Shown here in pieces: positions 18,652-27,150 of a DNA stretch of 64,000 nt. The stretch's first letter is position 1. Each line of letters starts with the position of its first letter. The translations under genes and the position numbers were made by a program. The stretch is from Perlabentimonas sp964490015 (GTDB lineage: Bacteria; Bacteroidota; Bacteroidia; Bacteroidales; Tenuifilaceae), in the NCBI GenBank assembly GCA_964490015.1, contig CAZBBA010000017.1, positions 1 through 64,000 on the forward strand. The letters run 5' to 3'. The notes below the pieces were generated by a model that saw only the letters and a program-made list of their open reading frames with translations, did no database searches and was not told the origin of the DNA.

Positions 18652-19533
18652 ATGGCAGCAAAAGACAAAGAGAGCAAATCGGCAAAGGGGGAGAAAACCA
18701 AACCCAAAGAAACCCAAGCAACCGAAGCCTTAAACTACGAAGCCGTAGAGGACAAGAAAAATATCAAGCAAAAGGTTTACGAGAAGGAACTATACAAGCT
18801 GCAGATTGAACTTATTAAGCTCCAGGAGTGGATTAAGCATAACAAGCTAAAAGTGGTGGTGATATTCGAGGGTCGCGATGCCGCTGGAAAAGGTGGCGTA
18901 ATTAAAACCATTACCGAGCGTCTAAATCCGCGCTACTGCCGTGTGGTTGCCCTTGGCGTACCCACCGAGCGCGAAAAAACGCAGTGGTACTTCCAGCGTT
19001 ATGTTCCACACCTGCCTGCAGGTGGCGAAATGGTGCTTTTCGACCGCAGCTGGTATAACCGCGCCGGCGTGGAGCGTGTAATGGGCTTCTGCTCCGAGGA
19101 TGAGTACATTGAGTTCCTCCGCTCCTGCCCCGAGTTTGAGCGAATGCTGGTGCGCTCCAACATCATCCTAATAAAATACTGGTTCTCGGTTAGCGATGCC
19201 GAGCAGGAGAAACGTTTCAAGGCTCGCAACGAGGATCCTGTGAAACGCTGGAAGTTGAGTCCAATGGATATTGAATCGCGCAGCAAGTGGGTACAGTACT
19301 CCATGGCCAAGGATAAGATGTTTGCCCATACTGATATAAAGCAAGCGCCCTGGTACGTGGTTCATGCCGACGACAAGAAACGGGCGCGGCTAAACTGCAT
19401 TCATCATCTTTTAGAACTTTTGCCCTACAAGGATCTGGCGCCTGGACCAATAGAATTACCCGAACGCAAAGACGATTTTTCCTATATTCGTCCACCCATT
19501 ACCGATCAGAACTTTGTGCCAGATGTTTACTAG
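18652..19533 (+). CDS. Polyphosphate kinase 2 family protein
   Basis: PPK2 enzymes use polyphosphate to phosphorylate nucleotides (or the reverse). The 293-residue product has a lysine-rich N-terminal extension (about 1-40), a Walker A motif GRDAAGKGG (74-82), the Walker B-like LFDRSWYNRAGVE (D131) and the lid region with RNEDPVKRWKLSPMD. Size fits the single-domain class I group; substrate preference cannot be read from sequence. The ATG at 18652 is chosen over an in-frame TTG two codons upstream. It converges on a barrel-protein gene, with 27 bases between stops and no obvious terminator. Confidence 0.92.
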   Translation: MAAKDKESKSAKGEKTKPKETQATEALNYEAVEDKKNIKQKVYEKELYKLQIELIKLQEWIKHNKLKVVVIFEGRDAAGKGGVIKTITERLNPRYCRVVALGVPTEREKTQWYFQRYVPHLPAGGEMVLFDRSWYNRAGVERVMGFCSEDEYIEFLRSCPEFERMLVRSNIILIKYWFSVSDAEQEKRFKARNEDPVKRWKLSPMDIESRSKWVQYSMAKDKMFAHTDIKQAPWYVVHADDKKRARLNCIHHLLELLPYKDLAPGPIELPERKDDFSYIRPPITDQNFVPDVY

Positions 19534-19560
19534 CGAGGGTTCGGTTCTGAATTAAAAACA

Positions 19561-20316
19561 TTAGTCAAGGTTTACTATCACCCCGAAAACTCCATAGTGA
19601 AACATGGAATAGGTGTACACCGAAGCGTTATCGGCACCACCCTCGAGTAACCTGTAGCCTGCCTTAAGGGTAAATTTATCGGTAAGTTTAAGCGTGGCAG
19701 CCACAAGCACATCCTCGGCCCTGCCCTGCGGGGCGGCCAGCGCATCGCCATCGAGCAGCAAACCGAAACGGTTGGTGGGTTTCCAGTGCAGGTAGAAGTT
19801 GATCAGCGGAACTACCCCCAAATCGGTTTTCACCGCTTCCTGCTCGGGCAAGCCCCTGAGCCCAATATTGGCATCGCGCACCTTTAGCGTAACCCCAGCG
19901 GCAAAATGAAACTTAGGATTTTTATCCCAATGATATCGATACGACATCCTGTAGGAGTTGAACTTGTATGTGGCGTTGATATCCGTTCCAGCCAAAAAAG
20001 TTTCGCCCTGAAAAGCGATATCTCTATCCACAGCACCCCTGTACGAAAACTCCAGCGGAGCAAAAAGTGCCAGCACCTCGTGCCGCTCACCAAAACGATA
20101 ACCGACCTTAAGCCTTGAAAAGAGTTTGGCACTTGAGCTAAGCTCATCGGAAAGCGAGAGAAATGTGCCCGCATCGCCCGGAATGCGCACATCGTTGTAA
20201 GCCGTTGACACAACGCCTGCCTCAACATCGAAACTAATCTGTGCTTGAACACTGGTAATACAAGCAAACATGGCAATTAATACTGCTGATAAATAGCGGT
20301 GATTTTTTTTCTGCAT
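19561..20316 (-). CDS. Predicted outer-membrane beta-barrel protein, unknown function
   Basis: The 251-residue product has a signal peptide (ending near TSVQAQ) and a body of regularly alternating strands with tight turns, such as KLFSRLKVGYRFGERHEVLA, YRMSYRYHWDKN and FTLKAGYRLLEGG. It ends in YGVFGVIVNLD. This is the look of an eight- to twelve-stranded outer-membrane barrel. I do not recognise a specific family. It is a single gene with a good promoter upstream, divergent from the aminotransferase. Confidence 0.75.
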   Translation of the reverse strand: MQKKNHRYLSAVLIAMFACITSVQAQISFDVEAGVVSTAYNDVRIPGDAGTFLSLSDELSSSAKLFSRLKVGYRFGERHEVLALFAPLEFSYRGAVDRDIAFQGETFLAGTDINATYKFNSYRMSYRYHWDKNPKFHFAAGVTLKVRDANIGLRGLPEQEAVKTDLGVVPLINFYLHWKPTNRFGLLLDGDALAAPQGRAEDVLVAATLKLTDKFTLKAGYRLLEGGADNASVYTYSMFHYGVFGVIVNLD

Positions 20317-20364
20317 CGAGATAATGTTTTTACAATAACTTTAAGGCAAAGATACCCATATTTA

Positions 20365-20393
20365 CAAAGATACGCTTTATAATCCGCAGCCAA
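20365..20393 (-). promoter_or_regulatory. Promoter for the barrel-protein gene
   Basis: On the minus strand, TTG (20391-20393), 18 bases, then TATCTTTG (20365-20372), ahead of the start at 20316. A second TATCTTTG lies at 20347-20354 without a matching -33 element. Confidence 0.72.
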
Positions 20394-20398
20394 GTGTT

Positions 20399-20406
20399 TA
20401 CCTTTG
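20399..20406 (+). promoter_or_regulatory. Candidate -7 box for the aminotransferase gene
   Basis: TACCTTTG, about 26 bases ahead of the ATG at 20432. It is back to back with the divergent barrel-gene promoter. No clear -33 TTG is seen. Confidence 0.45.
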
Positions 20407-20431
20407 AATCGTCAACAATTCTTTAATAAAC

Positions 20432-21571
20432 ATGAATGGACAAGCACCCAAACCGCAGGGTTCATACATAAGCTACTTTAGCAATCTGGTAAAGCAAAAC
20501 GGAGGCATTAACCTAGCGCAGGGCATTCCCGGCTTTCAGCCCCCGGCTGAACTTCGCAAGGCGCTTGAGGAATTGGCACAACGCAATGTCCATCAGTATG
20601 CACCGGGGCTGGGCAACTTTAGGCTGATTAACCAAATTCACAGCCATTACTCCATTAACTCTAAGGTTGATATCGAAAACTTTTTGGTTGTACAGGGCGC
20701 CACTGAGGGGATCTCGCTTATCTATACCTATCTTAACAGAAAGTTAGGCGGAGACTTTAGCGTGCTTAGCTTCGATCCTGCCTACGAGAGTTACAGTCAA
20801 CTTCCCAAAATATTTGGACAAAAATTCGTTAGCTATCCGCTAAACCATAATTTCTCAATCGATTTTATTGGTTTAAAGAAAACAATTTCCGAAAGTCAAG
20901 TTAAAATCCTTTTCCTCTCCTCTCCGGGAAACCCCTTTGGCAAAACGTGGACTAAAAATGAGGTTAACCAACTTGTCGATTTAGCCGAGGAGTTGGATTT
21001 CTATCTGGTTTTTGATGCGGTGTATAAGGATTTGTATTTCGATAATCCCCCCTACCTTCCGCTTGAACACAATTCGCCCAACGTGTTTTACGTGAACAGC
21101 TTTTCAAAAATGCTGTGCATCACCGGGTGGCGTATTGGTTACCTCTACGCACACGAGCAGCATCGCAAAGGGCTACGCTCAATTCACGATTACATTGGGC
21201 TTTGCGCACCTTCGATACTGCAAGATGCCCTGGCAACCTATCTTGAAGAAAATGAGTTTGGGAATAGGTTTGTTCATCAATTTAGGAGCGATGTAAAAGC
21301 CAATTTCGAATTTCTAGCACCCAAACTGGCAAAATTGGGCTTCACCATTCCACCAACCAATGGCGGATGCTTTATTTGGACAAAACTTCCCAGGCACATT
21401 CACGATGGTTTTGATTTTGCCAGCAAGCTATACAGCCAAACGGGCGTGGCCACAATACCTGGCGAGCATTTTAGCAAGAGCTGCGCAAATTGGCTGCGAA
21501 TAAACATTGCCCGACCAGCCCAAGAAGTAGAGAAAGCGGCAGGGTTAATTGAAAAATACCTTTCTTTATAG
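20432..21571 (+). CDS. PLP-dependent class I/II aminotransferase
   Basis: This is a fold-type I aminotransferase of 379 residues. Visible landmarks are GINLAQGIPGFQPP near the N-terminus, SSPGNPFGKTW (about 163-173), the PLP-ring aspartate D195 (LVFDAVYKD), the Schiff-base lysine K226 in VNSFSKMLCITGWRIGYLY, and a C-terminal arginine in WLRINIARP. The closest recognisable groups are methionine/kynurenine-type aminotransferases (YbdL-like), but I cannot fix the substrate. The glycosyltransferase gene starts six bases after it, so they are co-transcribed, probably without functional link. Confidence 0.9.
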   Translation: MNGQAPKPQGSYISYFSNLVKQNGGINLAQGIPGFQPPAELRKALEELAQRNVHQYAPGLGNFRLINQIHSHYSINSKVDIENFLVVQGATEGISLIYTYLNRKLGGDFSVLSFDPAYESYSQLPKIFGQKFVSYPLNHNFSIDFIGLKKTISESQVKILFLSSPGNPFGKTWTKNEVNQLVDLAEELDFYLVFDAVYKDLYFDNPPYLPLEHNSPNVFYVNSFSKMLCITGWRIGYLYAHEQHRKGLRSIHDYIGLCAPSILQDALATYLEENEFGNRFVHQFRSDVKANFEFLAPKLAKLGFTIPPTNGGCFIWTKLPRHIHDGFDFASKLYSQTGVATIPGEHFSKSCANWLRINIARPAQEVEKAAGLIEKYLSL

Positions 21572-21577
21572 TAGTTT

Positions 21578-22696
21578 ATGAACATTGCTCAACTCCTACT
21601 TTTCGCCATTGGATTACCATATATTTTAGCAATTTTACTGTTTGCGACAGGGCTAATTATTCGCCGAAAGAATGAATCGCCAAATTCTCAAACCATTCCC
21701 CTTTCAATTGTTGTGGCTGTTCGTAACGAGGAGTCAGAAATAGATAACCTACTGGAATCGCTACTCAATCAGGACTACCCAGCAGAGGACTTTGAGATAC
21801 TTATAATTAACGACCACTCAACCGACAACACTTGGCCTGTGGCCAAAAGCTGGGCTGTTAAGCACTCAAACATTCAGCTAGCCGAACTCCCTGACAATGC
21901 AAAGGGGAAAAAGCAGGCGGTTGCCTTGGGGGTAACACTGGCTAAAAACGATACAATTGTGCTAACAGATGCCGACTGTATTCATCCAAAAAATTGGCTT
22001 AGCACCATATCATCGAATTACCAAACGCTAAAAGCAGATATGCTGATTGGTCCGGTGATGATATGGCCAACAAAAACATTTTACGAGAAGATTCAAGCCT
22101 TAGAACATGCAAGCCTTACCGCCAGCAGCATTGGAGCCTGCGGCATTGGCGTTCCCATTATGGCCAGCGCAGCAAATTTATCTTTCAACAGAAACAAACT
22201 TGTTTTTGATGAGCAGATGCTAAATCCAAAATACACCTCGGGCGACGATGTGTTTCTGCTGCATAGTGCTAAGCAAAAGCTTGGTTTCAAAATTTCGCCC
22301 CTACAGGGCGAGGGCATATTGGTACTCACCAAGCCTGTTAATTCGGTTGGCAAATTTCTGAATCAACGTGCCCGCTGGGCTTCAAAATCAACTGGATACA
22401 CCGATCTGGCTGCCATTACCGTTGGATTTATCGTGCTTCTTTTCAATATTTTACTGGTTGTTCTACTATCACTATCATTCTGGAATATCATTTACCTTAA
22501 GATACTCGCATTAGCATATACAGTAAAATCTATAGCCGATCTAATGTTGCTTTTCCCCTACCTTATGCAACACAAAAAGTTATCGCTACTTTATGTTTTT
22601 ATACCTTTGCAGCTGGTTTACCCAATCTACATAGTTGTGGCATTTGGCATGGCGATGCTAACAAAGAATAGGTGGAAAAGAGGAAGGGGAAAATGA
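21578..22696 (+). CDS. Membrane-associated family 2 glycosyltransferase
   Basis: This 372-residue protein has an N-terminal membrane helix (about 5-27), a GT-A glycosyltransferase 2 domain (about 45-270) and two or three C-terminal helices. The GT domain shows PLSIVVAVRNEESEI, INDHSTDNT, the DxD-type LTDADCIHP and the processive-type QRARW motif, so it resembles cellulose/poly-GlcNAc synthase-like or ceramide glucosyltransferase-like enzymes. Sugar and acceptor are unknown; no polysaccharide cluster surrounds it. It lies between the aminotransferase (6 bases) and the OppC-like permease (24 bases). Confidence 0.88.
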   Translation: MNIAQLLLFAIGLPYILAILLFATGLIIRRKNESPNSQTIPLSIVVAVRNEESEIDNLLESLLNQDYPAEDFEILIINDHSTDNTWPVAKSWAVKHSNIQLAELPDNAKGKKQAVALGVTLAKNDTIVLTDADCIHPKNWLSTISSNYQTLKADMLIGPVMIWPTKTFYEKIQALEHASLTASSIGACGIGVPIMASAANLSFNRNKLVFDEQMLNPKYTSGDDVFLLHSAKQKLGFKISPLQGEGILVLTKPVNSVGKFLNQRARWASKSTGYTDLAAITVGFIVLLFNILLVVLLSLSFWNIIYLKILALAYTVKSIADLMLLFPYLMQHKKLSLLYVFIPLQLVYPIYIVVAFGMAMLTKNRWKRGRGK

Positions 22697-22720
22697 TGAA
22701 TATCGAACACTGATTTTTTA

Positions 22721-23941
22721 ATGATGAACAGAAACAACAGGGAGGGGTCGCCATGGCAAGTGGCATTTCGAAAGTTTTTTCGAAATAAACTCTCGTTAAT
22801 CTCATCAATATTTGTTGGGCTGGTTGCTCTACTTGCCATACTGGGTTACATCGTTGCTCCCGACTCAAGCCCCTGGGCTAACAACCAGCATCTGGAGATT
22901 GCCACCAAAAAGCCAGGTTTTAAATCAACATTCTTCCTTGTACCTAGAGATGTGGTGGCCGAGAAGAAAAATCTACTGGAAAGAGTTGTTGGTGGGCAAC
23001 AAAACCAGTATCGCGAGATCCCAATATTGGGCTATCGTATCGAGAACGCGAATATTGTTATTACCGAATATACCGAGCCCGAGGATAGCCTCACCATCGA
23101 GAGTGTTTACCCTGTCACCGGTGTTCTATTCCCTAATCGCTTCCCTGCAAATATAGGAACAACAAAAGAAATCGTAACACTATTTGATGGGGATGAGCAT
23201 ATTGAATATTCCAAAGACAAAATTTTATCGGAAATCGAAAAAAACCACATAAAAACCCGCCGTTTTTGGCTAGGAACCGACAGGGTTGGGCGCGATATGC
23301 TTAGTCGGCTGATTATTGGCGCCCGCATTTCGCTGGCTGTTGGGTTTATCGCCGTGGCCATATCGCTGCTTATTGGCATTACCCTTGGAGCTACTGCCGG
23401 TTACATTAGAGGTTGGTACGACGACCTCGTAATGTGGCTAATTAACGTGGTCTGGTCAATCCCCACGCTGCTTATGGTGATTGCCCTAACCATGGTGCTG
23501 GGCAAGGGTTTTTGGCAGATTTTTGTGGCCGTTGGCCTTACCATGTGGGTGGAGGTAGCCCGTGTGGTTCGCGGACAGGTTATGAGTCTTAGGGAGAAAG
23601 AGTTTGTTGAGGCAGCCAAGGTGCTGGGTTTTGGCACCCGAAGAATCGTGTTTAGGCATATTCTGCCCAATGTTATGGGTCCAGTTGCAATTATCTCGGC
23701 AGGGAATTTTGCCACGGCCATTCTACTTGAGGCTGGACTAAGTTTCTTAGGCATAGGCGTTCAGCCGCCTATACCATCGTGGGGCACAATGATTAAGGAT
23801 CATTATGGGTACCTGATAATGGACAAGGCATTTTTGGCCATAATTCCGGGTGTGGCCATAATGTTACTGGTGCTAGCCTTTACGCTAATTGGGAATGGAC
23901 TGCGCGATGCGCTCGACACCAAGGAAATGGACAAGCCATAG
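22721..23941 (+). CDS. OppC/DppC-type ABC transporter permease
   Basis: This is the inner-membrane permease of a peptide/nickel-type ABC importer. The 406-residue product has an OppC N-terminal helix (FRKFFRNKLSLISSIFVGLV, about 12-40), a long periplasmic insert (about 50-185) that makes it bigger than the usual 300 residues, then five helices with the EAA loop (EAAKVLGFGTRRIVFRHILP). It ends with the OppC-like NGLRDALDTK. No OppB, ATPase or binding protein adjoins, so partners must be encoded elsewhere. Confidence 0.9.
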   Translation: MMNRNNREGSPWQVAFRKFFRNKLSLISSIFVGLVALLAILGYIVAPDSSPWANNQHLEIATKKPGFKSTFFLVPRDVVAEKKNLLERVVGGQQNQYREIPILGYRIENANIVITEYTEPEDSLTIESVYPVTGVLFPNRFPANIGTTKEIVTLFDGDEHIEYSKDKILSEIEKNHIKTRRFWLGTDRVGRDMLSRLIIGARISLAVGFIAVAISLLIGITLGATAGYIRGWYDDLVMWLINVVWSIPTLLMVIALTMVLGKGFWQIFVAVGLTMWVEVARVVRGQVMSLREKEFVEAAKVLGFGTRRIVFRHILPNVMGPVAIISAGNFATAILLEAGLSFLGIGVQPPIPSWGTMIKDHYGYLIMDKAFLAIIPGVAIMLLVLAFTLIGNGLRDALDTKEMDKP

Positions 23942-24005
23942 ATTATAGCTGTCAAAAACCTAAGCGATACTGCCTGAAAAGAAGTTGGCTATAAATTGAC
24001 TCCCA

Positions 24006-24656
24006 CTACTCCTTGCTACCGTAAGCCAAATCGCCCGCATCGCCTAAACCGGGAACGATATACGACTTCACAGTAAGCTCATCATCCACAGCACCTAGCC
24101 ACAGGGTCACATTCTTGTTCATCAGGTTTTTACGGGTATATTCAACGCCCTCCTTCGATGCAATAATAGAAACTATATGGGTATGCTTTGGCGTTCCTCT
24201 CTCGAGCAATGCCTTGTAGGCCAAAACCATGGATGCTCCAGTAGCAAGCATTGGATCCACAAGGATAAGCACTTTTCCATCCATTGCTGGGCACGACAAA
24301 TGCTCGAACTGGATGTTAAATGTACCGTCTTTGCTGTACTTTCGGTAGGCTGATATAAAAGCGTTTTCAGCACCATCAAAATAATTCAAAACACCATTAT
24401 GCATGGGCAAACCAGCACGTAGAATTGATCCAACAACCACCGTGTCGCTAGGAATAGACATTTCAGCAATGCCAAGTGGGGTTTGTGCCTGAATTGGCTT
24501 ATACTCCAGATGCTTGCTGATTTCGTATGCAAAAATCTCGCTTATGCGCTCCAGATTTTGCCTGAAACGCATGCTGTCGGTTTGCACCGAGGTGCTTCGA
24601 ATCTCATAAATGAAGCGGTTGAGAATTGAGTTGGTATCGCCCAGTAGCCTAACCAT
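24006..24656 (-). CDS. upp: Uracil phosphoribosyltransferase
   Basis: Upp makes UMP from uracil and PRPP in pyrimidine salvage. The 216-residue product shows the PRPP-binding loop LILVDPMLATGASM and the uracil-binding C-terminal region (IVPGLGDAGDLAYGS), both intact. Length is normal. It is convergent with the OppC-like gene and 102 bases downstream of radC. Confidence 0.95.
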   Translation of the reverse strand: MVRLLGDTNSILNRFIYEIRSTSVQTDSMRFRQNLERISEIFAYEISKHLEYKPIQAQTPLGIAEMSIPSDTVVVGSILRAGLPMHNGVLNYFDGAENAFISAYRKYSKDGTFNIQFEHLSCPAMDGKVLILVDPMLATGASMVLAYKALLERGTPKHTHIVSIIASKEGVEYTRKNLMNKNVTLWLGAVDDELTVKSYIVPGLGDAGDLAYGSKE

Positions 24657-24758
24657 AGGATAAATATAATAGGTTGAACACTTTATAAATGCTGCGCAAA
24701 TTACGTATTTTGAACCAAATACCAGTAGATTTGCCCAATAATTTACTCACTTATTGCT

Positions 24759-25457
24759 CTACAACACGGAATTGTCGGCCATGGAGTAGCACTTATGGCC
24801 TGTAACAATAACATGATCAAGCAAACTAATATCGAGTGTTGCCGATGCTTGCTTAAGCTTTTGGGTGATCTTCAGGTCATCGTCGCTCGGGTTGTGATTC
24901 CCCGATGGGTGATTATGGCACAGAATAATGCCAATAGCCTGATGATCTAAAGCGGTGCGCATAATCTTTCGCACATCAACAATTGTTGCCGTAAACCCAC
25001 CCTCGCTAATTCTTACCCGTTCAATAACCCTATTCGCCCTATTGAGCAGCAGCACCCAAAACTCCTCGTGGGGTAAATCGGCCAGTAATGGCTGAAATAT
25101 CTCGATCACATCGGCACTCGAGGAAATCTGCTTTCGGTTTACCGCCTCTGCTATTTTCCTTCTGCGGCCCAACTCCAGCGCAGCCATTATGGTAACCCCC
25201 TTTGCATCTCCAATACCCTTAATCTTCTTGAAATCTTTTAAAGCAAACTTTCCCAACTCGTTGAGATTGTTGTTTGCGGCACCAAGTATTCGCTGAGCGA
25301 TGGCCACTGCGGTTTCGTTCCTTGTGCCCGAACCAATAAGGATTGCCATGAGTTCAGCATCGCTGAGGGCAGCAACGCCCTTGCCGATCATCTTTTCCCT
25401 AGGCCGATCGTCTTCGGCCCACTCCTTAATGGTGAGTGGCTTGCTGACTTCTTCCAT
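24759..25457 (-). CDS. radC: RadC family JAMM/MPN domain protein
   Basis: The 232-residue product has a helix-hairpin-helix segment (KKIKGIGDAKG, about 77-87) and a C-terminal MPN domain with a complete JAMM metal site: H181-x-H183 and D192 in HNHPSGNHNPSDDD, plus an upstream glutamate. RadC was once linked to DNA repair, but its biochemical role is unsettled; many relatives lie in mobile regions. This copy has the full chromosomal-type architecture and sits among housekeeping genes. Confidence 0.95.
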   Translation of the reverse strand: MEEVSKPLTIKEWAEDDRPREKMIGKGVAALSDAELMAILIGSGTRNETAVAIAQRILGAANNNLNELGKFALKDFKKIKGIGDAKGVTIMAALELGRRRKIAEAVNRKQISSSADVIEIFQPLLADLPHEEFWVLLLNRANRVIERVRISEGGFTATIVDVRKIMRTALDHQAIGIILCHNHPSGNHNPSDDDLKITQKLKQASATLDISLLDHVIVTGHKCYSMADNSVL

Positions 25458-25544
25458 AAGAGTGGTATTTTACTACAGCAAGTTATGAAAATATTAGCAC
25501 TACATTACTACTGTTTTCTCGTATTTTTTTGCTCAACCATCAGG

Positions 25545-25572
25545 CAAAAAAAAAGCTCGCCAAAAGCGAGCT
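25545..25572 (-). terminator. Rho-independent terminator after rpsT
   Basis: On the minus strand a 7-bp stem (AGCTCGC / GCGAGCT) with a TTTTG loop is followed by nine T residues, 22 bases after the rpsT stop. Confidence 0.92.
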
Positions 25573-25594
25573 AAACCCTAAATCTACCTTAAAA

Positions 25595-25849
25595 CTATTG
25601 CAGTGCGTTAACGTGAAGCGTAAGTGAACTCTTCAGGTTTGCAGCCTTATTCTTGTGAATGATATTCCTCTTGGCCAACTTATCAAGCATTGACGAAACT
25701 TTGGGTAGCATATCTTGCGCCTCAGTCTTATCGGTTGTTCCTCTTAATGCTTTAACCGCATTACGAGTAGTACGAGCGTAATACTTGTTATGAACCCTTT
25801 TGGTTTCGGCCCGACGAATTCTCTTAATTGCTGACTTATGATTTGCCAT
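25595..25849 (-). CDS. rpsT: 30S ribosomal protein S20
   Basis: S20 binds 16S rRNA early in 30S assembly. The 84-residue basic, helical protein starts MANHKSAIKRIRRAETKRVH, typical of bacterial S20, with the C-terminal segment HKNKAANLKSSL. It is transcribed with the tRNA-Glu gene 20 bases upstream and ends at a strong terminator. Confidence 0.97.
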   Translation of the reverse strand: MANHKSAIKRIRRAETKRVHNKYYARTTRNAVKALRGTTDKTEAQDMLPKVSSMLDKLAKRNIIHKNKAANLKSSLTLHVNALQ

Positions 25850-25869
25850 GATACTTGTAATTAATAAAG

Positions 25870-25944
25870 TGGTAGCCCGTAGGGGAATCGAACCCCTGTT
25901 ACCAGGATGAAAACCTGGCGTCCTAACCCCTAGACGAACGGGCC
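25870..25944 (-). tRNA. tRNA-Glu (anticodon TTC), CCA encoded
   Basis: The minus strand folds into a full cloverleaf: acceptor arm GGCCCGT / ACGGGCT (first pair G-T), anticodon stem CCAGG / CCTGG around loop TTTTCAT (anticodon TTC), T-arm CAGGGGTTCGATTCCCCT, discriminator A, and encoded CCA (25870-25872). It is 75 nt including CCA, and directly precedes rpsT. Confidence 0.97.
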
Positions 25945-25986
25945 ATTATTTCAATCATCAATTGCCTTACCATCGTAAAGCGGGTG

Positions 25987-26016
25987 CAAAGGTAATTGAA
26001 AAAAAATTCCCTGCAA
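25987..26016 (-). promoter_or_regulatory. Promoter for tRNA-Glu and rpsT
   Basis: On the minus strand, TTG (26014-26016), 19 bases, TACCTTTG (25987-25994), about 45 bases ahead of the tRNA 5' end: an exact match to the Bacteroidota housekeeping promoter. The -33 part overlaps an A/T-rich palindrome (26012-26037) behind the neighbouring barrel gene. Confidence 0.82.
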
Positions 26017-26040
26017 AAAAAAATTAATTTTTTTGCAAAA

Positions 26041-26526
26041 TTATTTGAAAGTGTACCTAATCGACAAGCCCGTATTGAACCACACTCCAATTTCAGTCAC
26101 CAGGTTAAGGATTGGAAGAATGTCGAGGCTAACAGAGATTGGTGCTTCGGCAAATACATACTCGAGACCAACAATGCCATCAACCCCGAGGTAAACTTCA
26201 CCTCCCATGCCTCCGGCAAAAGGGCTATTCTTTCCGGATTTGGCCGTGGCAAAGTGTGCTCCCCCGCCATAGTACCAAACCAGCCCTGACAAATCGGGAA
26301 CAGGATTATGCAGCTGATATAATCCGGTAACACCAATTCCTCCCCAGCCAAACGAGAGCACTCCCTCGGCAGCAATGTTACCCGAAAGGAATTGCTTAAA
26401 TGTAATTCCAGATGGATATCCACCTCGTAACCCAAGCGCTGTATGGTATTTTTGCTGTGCAAAAGACGAAAAGGTTTGTGTGGCCAAAAAGAGAAAAACA
26501 AAAAAAGAAAAAAACTTTCTACTCAT
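26041..26526 (-). CDS. Small exported protein, probable outer-membrane barrel
   Basis: The 161-residue product has a signal peptide (MSRKFFSFFVFLFLATQTF, cleavage after SSFA) and short amphipathic strands (YHTALGLRGGYPSGITFKQF, IAAEGVLSFGWGGIGVTGLY) ending in GLSIRYTFK, typical of small eight-stranded outer-membrane barrels. I do not recognise a named family. It stands alone between the tRNA-Glu promoter and the GNAT gene. Confidence 0.75.
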   Translation of the reverse strand: MSRKFFSFFVFLFLATQTFSSFAQQKYHTALGLRGGYPSGITFKQFLSGNIAAEGVLSFGWGGIGVTGLYQLHNPVPDLSGLVWYYGGGAHFATAKSGKNSPFAGGMGGEVYLGVDGIVGLEYVFAEAPISVSLDILPILNLVTEIGVWFNTGLSIRYTFK

Positions 26527-26561
26527 AACTAAAGATTTAATTACAAAAATGCCTGATATTA

Positions 26562-27131
26562 CTAATCAAAATCCATATCCTCGTCTAGGGCTTCTGGGTT
26601 TACCAATTTAAGATAGTACTTTGTAGATGTAAATTCCGATTCCACATCATCGGGAAGAACCGGTTTAAATCCTAACTTTTTTAACGAGGCCATGGCCGCT
26701 TTATTGTCAAAATCGGCTTCAATTAGGAATTTCCTAATTAGTCCCGACTCCTTTGCCCAGCCAATTACGCCCTGCATTACCTCAAAGGCATAGCCTTTGC
26801 GCCGATAGGGCTCCTCGATACTGAAGAAGACCTCAATTTCGCCATCGGCATTGGGTTTAGCGTTGAACGAAAATTGACCTATAATAATTTTTGTCTCCCT
26901 GCAGATCATCACCCAAAGGGTATAAAACAGGTAATCGTTAGGATTCTCCTTCCATTTACTCCTGTTTTGCTCAAGCATCTCGGAAAGCTCCTCACAGTAT
27001 ACTGGAGGTAACTCTACCCCTGATGGACAACAATCCGAAATCTTTTCGAATTCAGCTCTCGATTTGATTATGAGCTCTAGCTCCTGGAGGCACAGGGGCA
27101 CAATGTCGATCCTAGCAGTTGAAATCTTCAT
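26562..27131 (-). CDS. GNAT family N-acetyltransferase (RimJ/RimL-like)
   Basis: GNAT enzymes transfer acetyl from acetyl-CoA to amines. The protein shows the RimJ/RimL-like opening (STARIDIVPLCLQELELII), the acetyl-CoA-binding region (EPYRRKGYAFEVMQGVIGWA, with the R-R-x-G-Y/x-A pyrophosphate loop) and the closing AAMASLKKLGFKPV. Substrate is unknown. I use the ATG at 27131 (MKISTARID, 189 aa), which is the usual family start. An ATG at 27158 adds nine residues and would overlap the mpl stop by eight bases. It is the last gene of the run that begins upstream with mpl. Confidence 0.87.
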   Translation of the reverse strand: MKISTARIDIVPLCLQELELIIKSRAEFEKISDCCPSGVELPPVYCEELSEMLEQNRSKWKENPNDYLFYTLWVMICRETKIIIGQFSFNAKPNADGEIEVFFSIEEPYRRKGYAFEVMQGVIGWAKESGLIRKFLIEADFDNKAAMASLKKLGFKPVLPDDVESEFTSTKYYLKLVNPEALDEDMDFD

Positions 27132-27150
27132 GGTTGTTGGTTTTGTTTTG